Program-made: the position numbers and the translations under genes
Shown: in pieces, positions 43,150-51,869 of the stretch
How positions within the stretch are numbered: position 1 is the stretch's first letter
How the letters are laid out: each line of letters opens with the position of its first letter
Assembly (NCBI GenBank): GCA_029259845.1
Contig: JAJDEI010000110.1
Span: forward strand, 1 to 64,000
DNA from: Planctomycetaceae bacterium
Lineage (GTDB): Bacteria > Planctomycetota > Planctomycetia > Planctomycetales > Planctomycetaceae
Reading direction: 5' to 3'
Length of the DNA: 64,000 nucleotides
The notes under the pieces: model-generated
The model's input: the letters and a program-made list of their open reading frames with translations, nothing else
Told to the model about the DNA's origin: nothing
Databases searched by the model: none

Positions 43150-43701
43150 ATGGGGAATCGCCGCACCGCCAAAGTCGCTGAAGCGATACGCGAGGTCGTC
43201 AGTTCGACGATTTTGTTTGAGCTGCGCGATCCGCGAATCCAGCATGTGACCGTTCTGAGCGTCGAAGTGCCGAACGACTTGAGGACCGCCAAGGTTCACG
43301 TTTCGGTGATGGGGGACGAAAGTCAGCAGCGGCTGACGATGGGCGGTCTCGACGCAGCCCGCGGCTTCCTGCAAGGGAAAGTCGGCGACCGCGTGAATCT
43401 TCGGTTCACGCCGATCCTCAGCTTTGAGCTCGACGAGGGTGTCAAGAAATCCGTCGAGGCGTCGCGCATTCTGCGGCAGCTGGCCGAGGAACGGGAGGCC
43501 GAAGCCCAAGCGGCAGGCGAACGGGGTGAGGTGGCGGTCCCGGTGTCCGGTTCTTCCACGGGGCTCGATTCTTCGTCGGTGTCCGATTCTTCGTCGGGGG
43601 AAGGTGATGGGGCCGCGCGACTTTGTGGCTCTTCCGAAATCGAAATGCCCGACGAATCCGGCCCGCCCCCGGTGATCCCGGAGCGGGCCGAAGAAAGTTG
43701 A
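43150..43701 (+). CDS. rbfA: 30S ribosome-binding factor RbfA
   Basis: A 183-residue RbfA, needed for late 30S maturation and cold adaptation. The N-terminal 115 residues match the family ([27 protein letters not shown], then [23 protein letters not shown] and [18 protein letters not shown]). The last 60 residues are a Ser/Glu/Pro-rich extension ([19 protein letters not shown]) not seen in shorter homologues and probably disordered. The start ATG is fixed by homology (MGNRRTAK). It lies 168 bases after infB, the usual partner. Confidence 0.93.
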   Translation: MGNRRTAKVAEAIREVVSSTILFELRDPRIQHVTVLSVEVPNDLRTAKVHVSVMGDESQQRLTMGGLDAARGFLQGKVGDRVNLRFTPILSFELDEGVKKSVEASRILRQLAEEREAEAQAAGERGEVAVPVSGSSTGLDSSSVSDSSSGEGDGAARLCGSSEIEMPDESGPPPVIPERAEES

Positions 43702-43782
43702 CGAAGCGCGTCCGCACGACGAATCTCCCTGAATCGCAACCCGAATCGCAACCCGGATCGCTCCTGACAGTAATTCAGCAAA

Positions 43783-44688
43783 ATGGCCAACACGAAATTC
43801 AAAGCGTCCGATCGTCAAGACCTTCTTCGCAAGGTGGTGGCCATGCTCAAGAAGAAGTATGGCGGCAGCGTTCCCAAGGACGAACGGAACGTGCTGGAGA
43901 CGATGTTGTTCGCATGCTGTCTGGAGGACGCGCGGTATGAGGCTGCGGAGGCGGCTTACCAGAACCTGCTTTCGTCCTTTCACGATTTGAATGAGATTCG
44001 CGTCAGCTCCATCAGCGAAGTCGAGCGGTCCCTGTCGAGTCTCGATGACGCCGCATGGCGGGCATTTCGGGCGCGGGACATCCTGCAGTACGTTTTCGAG
44101 GAATACTACGTCTTCGATTTCGAGCCGCTGCGCCGCAAGACGGTGGACGCAGCCGAGAAACAGTTGGCGAAGATCAAGGGCCTCACTCCGTTCGTTCAAC
44201 TCTTCACCCTGCAACATTCACTCGGGCCTCACGTCGTCCCATTGGACGAGACTCTCTGCCGCGTCGTCGCGTGGTTGGGGTTGGTCGCGCCGGACACTCC
44301 GCCCGATCAAGCGGCTGAAGAAATGAAATCCTCCGTCCGCAAAGCGGATGTGCCGCTGCTCTGCCATTTGCTTCGCCAATTGGCGACCGATCCGGATTTC
44401 AAATCATCATTTAAGATCACCAAATCAATGCTGACGGACGGGACGGTGGACCCGAGCGATGCCCCGCAGCGTTTGCAGGAAGTGCTCAGCCATCCGCGCA
44501 AACGCGCGGCAAGCACAACCCGCAAGAGGAAAAAGCCCGCCTCCGCTCCCAAGGGCGCCCGAACGAGCCAAGGCCGGGCGAAAAAAACCAAGAAGGCCGC
44601 CGCCAAGAAATCGGTCACCAAGAAGGTCTCGCGCCCCAAGCGCGCTGCCAAAAAGAAGACCACACGTCGCAAGGCTCGGAAAAAGTGA
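43783..44688 (+). CDS. Endonuclease III-like HhH protein with basic tail
   Basis: A 301-residue protein. Residues about 10-215 resemble the endonuclease III fold: LLRKVVAMLKKKYGG, ERNVLETMLFACCLEDARYEAAEAAYQNLL, then IKGLTPFVQLFTLQHSLGPHVVPLDETLCRVVAWLGLV. The last matches the family's VDTHVxRVxxRLGL, with a candidate catalytic Asp in PLDETLC. The hairpin LPGVGxKTA is degraded (IKGLTPFVQ), the catalytic Lys is not apparent, and the C-terminal Fe-S cysteines are absent. The final 70 residues are Lys/Ala/Arg-rich, histone H1-like (RKRKKPASAPKG, KKSVTKKVSRPKRAAKKK), and should bind DNA. A glycosylase role is doubtful; DNA binding is likely. Confidence 0.75.
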   Translation: MANTKFKASDRQDLLRKVVAMLKKKYGGSVPKDERNVLETMLFACCLEDARYEAAEAAYQNLLSSFHDLNEIRVSSISEVERSLSSLDDAAWRAFRARDILQYVFEEYYVFDFEPLRRKTVDAAEKQLAKIKGLTPFVQLFTLQHSLGPHVVPLDETLCRVVAWLGLVAPDTPPDQAAEEMKSSVRKADVPLLCHLLRQLATDPDFKSSFKITKSMLTDGTVDPSDAPQRLQEVLSHPRKRAASTTRKRKKPASAPKGARTSQGRAKKTKKAAAKKSVTKKVSRPKRAAKKKTTRRKARKK

Positions 44689-44892
44689 GGCGATTGCGGG
44701 CGGCGGTGCCGCGTTGCTGGCGGGTTGGAGAACGGATCAGCGGTGGATCGGCTCGGTTGTCATCGCCGTGGCGCAGGTTTTTGGGCGACCCGGACCGGTC
44801 GAGGCCCGTGTTGGTGCCGGCTCTATCGCCCGCTACAATAGGGATGGTGGCCGAAGTTGGCTGCGCACCTGGTCTCTGAGGGGAATGGATCG

Positions 44893-47220
44893 ATGGCCGC
44901 GATTCGATTGACGGTTTGTGTCATGGTGACCGGAGCGGGAATCTTCCCGGCCATCTCACGGGCTGGCGATGCTGCCGCACCACCCGAGCCGCCGGCTGCC
45001 ATCGAGCTGCCGCGATCGATTGGTTTGGGGCAAGTCGCCGAGGAACCGCTCGAACCATTCGTGCCGAAGAATCCGGTTACCGAAGAGGAACGGGCTCGAC
45101 AGAAGGCGGTCACGTGGTTTCTGACCGGCCAGCTCCGCGAGGGACGGGATGATTATGCCGGGGCGATGACCGCCTACCGCAATGCAATCGCGGTTGCTCC
45201 GGGGGAGCTCAAGCCGTATCAGTCACTCGTCACGATCAGTTTTGCCCAAGGCAACCGGGACGAGGCGACCAAATACGCGATTCTCGCCGCACACCAGAGC
45301 CGGGAAGGAGTGGCACTGGCACGCGGGTTGGCGGGATTGCTGATCCGGACGTCGGAGACGCAACGGGCGATTGATCTGCTGGAGGAGGTCCGGAAATCTC
45401 CCCCCGAAGACATGCGTCCGGTTGATGAGCTGGTTCTGCATCGGGAATTGGGCCTGTTCAACCGGTTGGTTCTCAAGACGGACCAGGCAGTCGAGCATTA
45501 CCGGAAAGTGATGTCGGCTTTGGAGGATCCGGATTCCCCGCTTAGCGACGAAGAGCGGGACCTGCTGTTGGGGGATGCCGGCAAGACCTACGAGGAGATG
45601 GGGAAAGTATTCCTGGACGCCAAGCTGGCGGACCTCGCCGTCAAGGCGTTCGACAAGGCGAGTGAGTTCAGCAAGGCGGTCCCGGCGATTCACAGCTTCA
45701 ATCTGGCGACCGTTTACAAAGAGACTGGCCGGGCCGACAAGGCTCTCGAAGAACTCCAGAAATACTTTGATGCCCAGTTGCAATCGAAAGGCCGCGAGGC
45801 GTATCAGCTTCTTGCGGACTTGCTGAAGGATCTCGAACGCTCGGACGAGTTGCTCGGCCGGCTCGAGGAACTGCACGACCGGGATGCGCGGAATAAGACC
45901 CTCAGCTATTTCCTCGCCGAGCAGTACGAGCAGCAGGGCCACTTGGACGAAGCGGAGTCACTGCTCACGGAAACGATCGGCCGCTCGCACGATCCGCGCG
46001 GCCTCGTCGGCCTGGCAAGCGTGTACCGGCGGCAGCACAAGGCCAAACCGCTCCTGGAGACCTTCACGAAAGCGTTTCAACTTCTGGAGCGGTTTCTGAC
46101 GCAGGCGGACGACCCGGAAGTGGTGGCGCGGATGGACTCCGATACCCGGGCGGTCATCGATCGGTATCGGGAACTGGAGACGGAAATCGCCGAAGATGAA
46201 CAGGCGATGGACGGGCTCATCGCCTACGGCCACGAACTGCTGGCCGAGGATGAGCCGAAGCTGGAGTTTGTGCAGTCGTATCTGTTGGGGAAGCTGTCGG
46301 CCGAAGCGGAGCGGATCGACGCGGCCAAGGAGTTTTATCAGTTGGCGATCGACATGCAGAACGATCCGCCGCCGCAATTGTTCAAGGAGTTGGGCCTGGC
46401 GCTCACCACCGCCGACCGCTACAAGGAGGCGTCCGAAGTCTTTCAGCAAATGCTCGAGCACACCTCGCCGCGGCTGCAAGCGGCGGGCGTCCGCATTGAA
46501 ATCCTGTGGCTGCAATCGCATACGCTGGAGATGGACGGCCAAACGGACGCTGCGCTGGAGGCAATTGCCGAAGCCCGAAAGACGCTGCCGGATAACCCGC
46601 TGTTGCATTTTCAGGAGGCGTGGATTCCCTACCATGCCCACCGCTGGGACGATGCGACCGCCAAGTTTGAGGAAGTCATCGATGCCTACAAGGACAGCGA
46701 TGCACCGGGGGCGGCGAAGGCCGTGCGGGACAGCCGGTTCAGTCTCTCAGCGGTTTATGTTCAACAGGGGAATTTCGAAAAGGGCGAAGAGGTTTTGCTC
46801 GTCGTGCTGGAGCAAGAGCCCGACCATCCGCAGGTGAACAACGACTTGGGCTACCTCTGGGCAGACGAGGGCAAGAACCTCGAACAAGCCCGAGGGATGA
46901 TCGCAAAGGCCCTGGCGACAGAGCCGGACAATCCCGCTTACATTGACAGCATGGGCTGGGTCCTGTTTCAACTTGGCGAATTCGAGAAGGCCCGCGAGCA
47001 TTTTGAGAAGGCGGTCGAGCTCGAACGGGGGCAGGACAGCACGATCTGGGACCATCTGGGCGACACCTACGACAAACTCAGCCGGCCGGAAAAGGCACTC
47101 GATGCCTGGCGGAAGGCTCTTGAACTCGAACAGGAAAAGCCGCACCCGGACGAGAAGATTCTCAGTCGCATCAAAGCCAAGCTCCCCGCCGAGGCCGCTG
47201 CAGGCGATCCCGGCAACTGA
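44893..47220 (+). CDS. Exported TPR-repeat protein
   Basis: A 775-residue protein with a signal-like N-terminus (MAAIRLTVCVMVTGAGIFPAISRAGDA) and tetratricopeptide repeats through most of its length, for example GAMTAYRNAIAVAPGELKPYQSL, ADLAVKAFDKASEF, KALEELQKYFDAQLQ, and the canonical C-terminal repeats EQARGMIAKALATEPDNPAYIDSMGWVLFQLGEFEKAREHFEKAVEL and KALDAWRKALELEQ. TPR arrays make protein-protein surfaces, so a periplasmic scaffold role is likely. The last part resembles the lipoprotein NlpI/BepA-type arrays but no enzyme domain is present. ATG 44893 is preferred over an ATG 12 codons upstream because the signal peptide starts there. Confidence 0.88.
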   Translation: MAAIRLTVCVMVTGAGIFPAISRAGDAAAPPEPPAAIELPRSIGLGQVAEEPLEPFVPKNPVTEEERARQKAVTWFLTGQLREGRDDYAGAMTAYRNAIAVAPGELKPYQSLVTISFAQGNRDEATKYAILAAHQSREGVALARGLAGLLIRTSETQRAIDLLEEVRKSPPEDMRPVDELVLHRELGLFNRLVLKTDQAVEHYRKVMSALEDPDSPLSDEERDLLLGDAGKTYEEMGKVFLDAKLADLAVKAFDKASEFSKAVPAIHSFNLATVYKETGRADKALEELQKYFDAQLQSKGREAYQLLADLLKDLERSDELLGRLEELHDRDARNKTLSYFLAEQYEQQGHLDEAESLLTETIGRSHDPRGLVGLASVYRRQHKAKPLLETFTKAFQLLERFLTQADDPEVVARMDSDTRAVIDRYRELETEIAEDEQAMDGLIAYGHELLAEDEPKLEFVQSYLLGKLSAEAERIDAAKEFYQLAIDMQNDPPPQLFKELGLALTTADRYKEASEVFQQMLEHTSPRLQAAGVRIEILWLQSHTLEMDGQTDAALEAIAEARKTLPDNPLLHFQEAWIPYHAHRWDDATAKFEEVIDAYKDSDAPGAAKAVRDSRFSLSAVYVQQGNFEKGEEVLLVVLEQEPDHPQVNNDLGYLWADEGKNLEQARGMIAKALATEPDNPAYIDSMGWVLFQLGEFEKAREHFEKAVELERGQDSTIWDHLGDTYDKLSRPEKALDAWRKALELEQEKPHPDEKILSRIKAKLPAEAAAGDPGN

Positions 47221-47248
47221 CGCCCGGTGCGGGCCATGAGGAGGTGCC

Positions 47249-47346
47249 AGACACCCGGTGTCGCGAATCAGAAACAACCGTCCTTGATGAACATGGGCTG
47301 AAACTCTGTTGACAGCATGACTCACCGAGTGAGACACGGGGTGTCT
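47249..47346. repeat. Inverted pair of AGACACCCGGTGTC arms
   Basis: Arms at 47249-47264 (AGACACCCGGTGTCGC) and 47331-47346 (GAGACACGGGGTGTCT) repeat the arrangement at 1482-1580, with each arm followed inward by a GAATCA or CTCA-like flank. Confidence 0.65.
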
Positions 47347-47443
47347 TCTGCAACTCGTGCCTGACCCCCACCGATGCCGTTGACGTTTCGCGAAACGGAG
47401 CTTCGCGAAAGGCGTCCCCAAACGGAGTTTGGGAACGAGGTAC

Positions 47444-47520
47444 ACACAACACACAACACACAACACACAACACACAACACACAACACACAACACACAACA
47501 CACAACACTCAACACTCAAC
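47444..47520 (+). repeat. 11-unit heptamer tandem repeat in the yebC leader
   Basis: Nine perfect ACACAAC units (47444-47506) are followed by two ACTCAAC units (47507-47520), then ACAC and the yebC ATG at 47525. There is no Shine-Dalgarno sequence between repeat and start. The array is open in the yebC frame, where it would read as T-Q-H-T-T-H-N. Confidence 0.9.
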
Positions 47521-47524
47521 ACAC

Positions 47525-48280
47525 ATGGCCGGACACTCACACTGGGCGAACATCGCTCACAAGAAGGGGCGGATCGACGCCAAGCGGGGCAAGTTGTTCG
47601 GCAAACTCAGCCGGGCGATCATTGTGGCGGCACGCAACGGCGGCGGCGATCCGGATATGAACCTCGCGCTGCGGTATGCCATCGACAAAGCCAAAAAGAA
47701 CAGCATGCCGAAGGACAACATCGAACGCGCTGTCCAAAAAGGGAGCGGCGATTCCGATGGCGACGACTATCAGGACCTGACGTATGAAGGTTACGGCCCC
47801 GGGGGCGTCGCCGTTTTGTGCGAAGCCCTGACCGAAAATCGTAACCGCACGGCAGGCGAAGTCCGCAAAACGTTTGAAGTTTACGGCGGAAACCTCGGCA
47901 GTACCGGCTGTGTTTCGTATCTGTTTGAGCGGAAGGGCCGGTTCTCCGTCCCGGCGGAGCAGGCCGATGAGGAGACGCTGTTCGAACTGGCCGTTGAGGC
48001 AGGGGCCGAAGATGTGCGGTTGGAAGGCGAGGAGTTCGAAATCGTCACGCCGCTGGAGTCTTTCCAGCAGGTTGCCGAGGCTCTCGAATCGAAGGGGATC
48101 GAGACCGAAGTTGCCGAATTGGCCCACATCCCTTCGAATTCGGTCGACCTCGACGAAGTTGATGCCCGCCGCCTGCTGAAACTCCTCGACGCGCTCGAAG
48201 ACAACGACGACGTGCAGAACGTCACCGCCAACTTCAATATCCCCGAGGAAATCATGGAATCGGTCATGGCCGAGACATGA
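47525..48280 (+). CDS. yebC: YebC/PmpR family transcriptional/translational regulator
   Basis: A 251-residue YebC-family protein. The N-terminus MAGHSHWANIAHKKGRIDAKRGKLFGKLSRAI is diagnostic, as are GGDPDMNLALRYAIDKAKKNSMPKDNIERAVQKG and YEGYGPGGVAVLCEALTENRNRT. Members act as DNA-binding regulators or, as shown for some, help ribosomes through proline-rich stretches. ATG 47525 is fixed by this conserved start. The leader consists of a CAC/CAAC heptamer repeat, so initiation must be SD-independent. ruvB follows about 120 bases downstream, an association seen in many bacteria. Confidence 0.95.
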   Translation: MAGHSHWANIAHKKGRIDAKRGKLFGKLSRAIIVAARNGGGDPDMNLALRYAIDKAKKNSMPKDNIERAVQKGSGDSDGDDYQDLTYEGYGPGGVAVLCEALTENRNRTAGEVRKTFEVYGGNLGSTGCVSYLFERKGRFSVPAEQADEETLFELAVEAGAEDVRLEGEEFEIVTPLESFQQVAEALESKGIETEVAELAHIPSNSVDLDEVDARRLLKLLDALEDNDDVQNVTANFNIPEEIMESVMAET

Positions 48281-48397
48281 CATCTCGCACGGTTTCAACT
48301 CCAGCGCTTCACACGTTTGAATCCGCGGCTTGGGGATTCGCACAACGAATCCGCAACCGGTTGCCAGACACCGACTTTTTGTACGCAAGGATGACCC

Positions 48398-49576
48398 ATG
48401 GTTCGTGAACGAGTCGTCCAGCGCACGCGCCAAACATCGGCCCCAGGATCCGCCCAGGGCGACGACGCCGGGGATTCTGCGCCTGTTCCCGACGCGGCCT
48501 CCGTTTCCGACGCGGCCTTCGTTCCCGATGAGACCTCAGGCGAGATCCCAGACAGGGACGTCCCTTCGTTTAACCCCGATGACCGCGAGTTTGACGAGGC
48601 CCTGCGGCCCACGTCGCTCGATCAGGTCATTGGGCAGACGAAGGTTGTCGAGCGGGTCCGGGTGATGCTGGATGCCACGCGGAAACGGGGCGACACGCTC
48701 GGCCATCTGCTGCTGGACGGCCCGCCCGGAATCGGCAAGACGACGCTCGCCACGGTGATCCCTCGCGAGTTGGGTGTCGACATCCAGGTTTGTGCCGGCC
48801 CGGCGATGCAGGCTCCCAAAGACTTGCTGCCGTACCTCACCAACGCGACGGAACGGTCGGTGCTGTTTATTGACGAAGTCCACCGTCTGCCGGCGGCGGT
48901 CGAGGAGTTTTTGTATCCGGCGATGGAAGATTTTCGCGTTGATATCGCGTTGGGTGACGGGCTCAACGCCCGGACGATCAACATGCAGCTCAAACCGTTC
49001 ACGGTCATTGGGGCGACCACGCGTTCCGGCATGCTGACCGCGCCCATGCGGGACCGCTTCGTGTATCGGGAGCATCTCGATTTCTATGAGACGGCCGATC
49101 TGGTCGACATCGTCCGCCGCAACGCCGTGAAACTGCGGACCACCATCACCGCCGAAGCGGCCGAAGAGATTGCCCGCCGCGCTCAGGGGACGCCCCGCAA
49201 GGCCAACAATCTGCTCCGCCGTACCCGCGACTTTGCGACACTCGACCATCCCGATGGCGAGATCACCACGCAGATTGCTGAGAACGCTCTCGTTACACTG
49301 GAAATCGACGATTTGGGGCTCGAACGCCAGGACCGCCGTTATCTGGAGACCGTGATCCGCGTGTTCTCCGGCCGGCCGGCCGGCCTGCGGGCGATCGCCC
49401 ACAGCATGAGCGTCCCGCCCGACACGCTGGAGGACGACGTCGAACCGTTCCTGCTGCGCAGCGGGCTGATTCAGCGGACCCCGCGTGGCCGCATCGTCAC
49501 CGAAGCGGCCTACCTGCACCTCGGCCTCGCGCCGCCGGGCGATGTCACTTCGGTCGGGCAAGTCCGACTGTTCTGA
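48398..49576 (+). CDS. ruvB: Holliday junction branch migration helicase RuvB
   Basis: A 392-residue RuvB, the AAA+ motor that drives Holliday-junction migration with RuvA. The conserved core begins at [23 protein letters not shown] (about residue 67). Walker [10 protein letters not shown], Walker [10 protein letters not shown], sensor [17 protein letters not shown] and the C-terminal winged helix ([26 protein letters not shown] ... [16 protein letters not shown]) are present. About 60 extra N-terminal residues, rich in Asp/Ala/Pro with repeated [15 protein letters not shown], are not in typical RuvB (about 340 residues). The ATG at 48398 follows AAGGATG about 6 bases upstream. ruvA and ruvC are not in the window. 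Confidence 0.95.
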   Translation: MVRERVVQRTRQTSAPGSAQGDDAGDSAPVPDAASVSDAAFVPDETSGEIPDRDVPSFNPDDREFDEALRPTSLDQVIGQTKVVERVRVMLDATRKRGDTLGHLLLDGPPGIGKTTLATVIPRELGVDIQVCAGPAMQAPKDLLPYLTNATERSVLFIDEVHRLPAAVEEFLYPAMEDFRVDIALGDGLNARTINMQLKPFTVIGATTRSGMLTAPMRDRFVYREHLDFYETADLVDIVRRNAVKLRTTITAEAAEEIARRAQGTPRKANNLLRRTRDFATLDHPDGEITTQIAENALVTLEIDDLGLERQDRRYLETVIRVFSGRPAGLRAIAHSMSVPPDTLEDDVEPFLLRSGLIQRTPRGRIVTEAAYLHLGLAPPGDVTSVGQVRLF

Positions 49577-49636
49577 CGACGCTTGGCACCGACCTCCTCC
49601 CCATGAAAGAGGTGCCTCCTGCGTTACCTTTCAGCG

Positions 49637-50140
49637 TCAGCTCTTCGCCGCGGCGAGGGCGGCGTCGTAGTTGGGGTGCTCGGCGATTTCGCTGACGTAT
49701 TCGACGTGCTTGAGAGTATCGTCCGGGCCGACGACGAAGATCGCGCGGCATAGGCAGCGGTCCAGCGGACCGCCGTCGATGAGCACGCCGTAGGCTTGTC
49801 CGAACTGGGCCGTCCGATGGTCACTCACGCACTGGACCTTGTCGACCCCTTCGGCTCCGCACCAGCGGTTCTGGCCAAACGGGAGATCGGTGCTGACAAC
49901 CAGGATTTCGACGCCTTCCAGTTCGGCGGCTGCTTCATTGAACCGCTTGGTCTCTTCGTGGCAGACCGGCGTGTCGAGCGACGGAACCGTGGCGATGATC
50001 CGCGTTTTTCCTGCTGAATCCGCCAGCGTCACGTCCCCCAATTCGCCGTTTTGCAGGGAGAATTCGGGGGCCTTGTCGCCTGCGTTCAAGCTGTTGCCGG
50101 CCAGAGTAACGGGATTGCCTTTGAGGGTGACGCTTGCCAT
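49637..50140 (-). CDS. tpx: Thiol peroxidase Tpx
   Basis: A 167-residue atypical 2-Cys peroxiredoxin reducing lipid and hydrogen peroxides with thioredoxin. The peroxidatic Cys60 is in VPSLDTPVC and the resolving Cys94 in NRWCGAEG, as in the family; the N-terminus MASVTLKGNPVTLAGNSL is standard. A cytoplasmic or periplasmic location is possible; no signal is visible. AGGAGAG lies about 7 bases before the ATG. It converges with ruvB (60-base gap) and is divergent from the FHA gene. Confidence 0.95.
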   Translation of the reverse strand: MASVTLKGNPVTLAGNSLNAGDKAPEFSLQNGELGDVTLADSAGKTRIIATVPSLDTPVCHEETKRFNEAAAELEGVEILVVSTDLPFGQNRWCGAEGVDKVQCVSDHRTAQFGQAYGVLIDGGPLDRCLCRAIFVVGPDDTLKHVEYVSEIAEHPNYDAALAAAKS

Positions 50141-50635
50141 CGGATATCTCTCCTGTGCGGTTTGCCCGCGGGTGTAAGGTCAGTCGATTCAACCTCGCAG
50201 TATGATGATTCTCCCCCCGCTTGCAAGCGCTCCCGCTGCCGTCGGTGCGGCGACAATGCCATCGGCTTGGGAGGCTTGCTGGTGGGAAGGAAAACCTGGT
50301 TGCTCCGTGACTTGGAATGGTTCTGGAGCCGCGTGTTGACTGCCAATTGGGGACCTGTCCGATGCGGCTGGCGGGTCAGCCTTTGGTGCCGCCGGGCAGA
50401 CTCTGCCGCTGACAAAGAGGGCCATGTTGCATCGTCGGTGGTAAGTTTTTATTGACCTTTGGGTTACGTCCATCCATAATGGACAGTTGTCACGCCTGCC
50501 GCTGAACTGTCATCGCGAGGAGCCTCAAAATCGCAGGGCATGCTCTGCGCAGGCTCCGGTGTGACAGTCCCGTTACCCGTGTGGGCACTGGATTCGCCAC
50601 AAGCTGTACTCGCCTCACGCTGTCTTCGTCCCACA
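50141..50635. other. Divergent promoter region between tpx and the FHA gene
   Basis: About 495 bases with no gene. It must carry promoters for both flanking genes. A good plus-strand candidate is at 50452-50480; no clear one was seen for tpx. Confidence 0.5.
50452..50480 (+). promoter_or_regulatory. Sigma-70 promoter for the FHA-STAS gene
   Basis: TTGACC (50452-50457) and CATAAT (50475-50480) are 17 bases apart; each differs from consensus at one position. It lies 156 bases upstream of the ATG and is among the best promoter matches in the window. Confidence 0.6.
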
Positions 50636-51841
50636 ATGTCCAAACCTGCGATCACCAGGCTTCGCGACGCTTTGGGCGTGTCTCGGCCGATCCGCGTCGC
50701 CGTGACCAGCGGCTCGCATGCGCAGCCTGAGATCGTCTCCATCGACGGACCGTTCGGGATCATCGGTCGCGGCAGTGGGTGCGATGTCACGCTCGCTGAC
50801 CGCCTGGTCTCGTTTCGGCACGCTTATTTGCAGGCTTTTGGCGGTCGCATCGTCTGTGTCGACTTGTTGAGCCCCAATCCGATTACCTGGACGGGCCCGG
50901 AGACGTCCGTCTGGATGAGTCCCCGCCATCAGGTGACGATCGGGCCGTACACCTTGCAGATTCCGGACGACGGCTGGGAGCCAGAGAGCGGCGACTGGCC
51001 GTCTCCGTTGGATTGCAAGACTCGTGAGAACGACTCAACGCCGTTCGGGGCGCTGCCTCTGGTTCATCTGGAGTTGATGAACCGGCAGTTCAAAGGCATG
51101 ACCTGGCCCATCAATCGGGTCCTTACACTTGTGGGGCGCGACGAGCGCTGTCGGATCACCTGTGCGGACGAGAGGATTTCACGGGTCCATTGCAGTCTGC
51201 TGCTCACGCCGCACGGGTTGTGGGCCATCGACCTGCTGGGGCGCGGCGGCCTGCGGGTGAACGGCCAGCCGCGACGCTGCGCTCACCTGGCCTCCGGCGA
51301 CGAACTGAGCATCGGCCAGTATCTCATGAGGGCCATGTACGAGTCGGATCTCGTCGCAATTCCCGCGGGGGACCAAGGTGCGGGGGAGCATGGCGCGAAG
51401 TCTCCCTCGGACACGGATGAGATTGTCATTCCTCCGGAGATTCTCGTTGCGGAAGACGCGCTCCCGTCGCCCGAGTTTCTGACGCGCAACAACAAGGTTT
51501 TTCCGGTCACCATTTCCAGTCCCGTTGTGATCGTTGAACCGCAGGGGGGGGTTCGTTCGTCCGGATACCAGGAGCTTCAGCTGGAATCGAATATTGTCAC
51601 GCAGTTGCTTAAGACGCGCAGCAAGCTGCCGCATCTGGTTGTCGACATCCATCAGGCGGACGTGATGGATTCCATCATGGTCAACTCGGTGATGGCGATG
51701 TGCCGCGCTGCCAAGGGGCGTGCGGTCATCTGTAACGCATCCGAGGGCATGCTGTCCGTGCTCTCGGAGATGAATCTCACCCGGCTCTGGCCGCATTTTC
51801 CGACCCGCGAAGGGGCCGTGCAGCACGTAACGGCCGAATGA
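50636..51841 (+). CDS. FHA-FHA-STAS signalling protein
   Basis: A 401-residue soluble protein with three modules. FHA 1 (about 25-100) has GPFGIIGRGSGCDVTLADRLVSFRHA. FHA 2 (about 150-235) has LTLVGRDERCRITCADERISRVHC and LLGRGGLRVNG, with the Gly-Arg, Ser-Arg-x-His and Asn-Gly residues needed to bind phosphothreonine. The C-terminal 110 residues match a STAS domain (KLPHLVVDIHQADVMDSIMVNSVMAMCRAAKGRAVICN), as in anti-sigma-factor antagonists, with a Ser after Asp at the usual phosphosite. It probably links Ser/Thr kinase signals to a partner-switch. No kinase, phosphatase or anti-sigma gene is adjacent. The start at 50636 is chosen because earlier codons look non-coding. Confidence 0.82.
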   Translation: MSKPAITRLRDALGVSRPIRVAVTSGSHAQPEIVSIDGPFGIIGRGSGCDVTLADRLVSFRHAYLQAFGGRIVCVDLLSPNPITWTGPETSVWMSPRHQVTIGPYTLQIPDDGWEPESGDWPSPLDCKTRENDSTPFGALPLVHLELMNRQFKGMTWPINRVLTLVGRDERCRITCADERISRVHCSLLLTPHGLWAIDLLGRGGLRVNGQPRRCAHLASGDELSIGQYLMRAMYESDLVAIPAGDQGAGEHGAKSPSDTDEIVIPPEILVAEDALPSPEFLTRNNKVFPVTISSPVVIVEPQGGVRSSGYQELQLESNIVTQLLKTRSKLPHLVVDIHQADVMDSIMVNSVMAMCRAAKGRAVICNASEGMLSVLSEMNLTRLWPHFPTREGAVQHVTAE

Positions 51842-51869
51842 CGGGGCTTTGAACAACGGGGCGCCGCAT

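Larger units (their letters stand above)
47221..47524. other. Repeat-dense leader of yebC
   Basis: The 304 bases hold an inverted AGACACCCGGTGTC pair (47249-47264 / 47331-47346), a TCGTGCCTGACCCC arm (about 47357-47370), a CCCAAAC-GGA-GTTTGGG hairpin (47417-47433), and the heptamer repeat ending 4 bases before yebC. No conventional promoter was recognised. Confidence 0.7.

Noticed and set aside
41338-44217. A 959-codon open frame antisense to infB, rbfA and the endonuclease III-like gene
   Set aside because: It mirrors the codon structure of the real genes, shows no protein family, and high GC makes long antisense frames common here.
47444-47520. Tandem repeat as a possible CRISPR array
   Set aside because: The units are contiguous 7-mers with no spacers and no cas genes are nearby.
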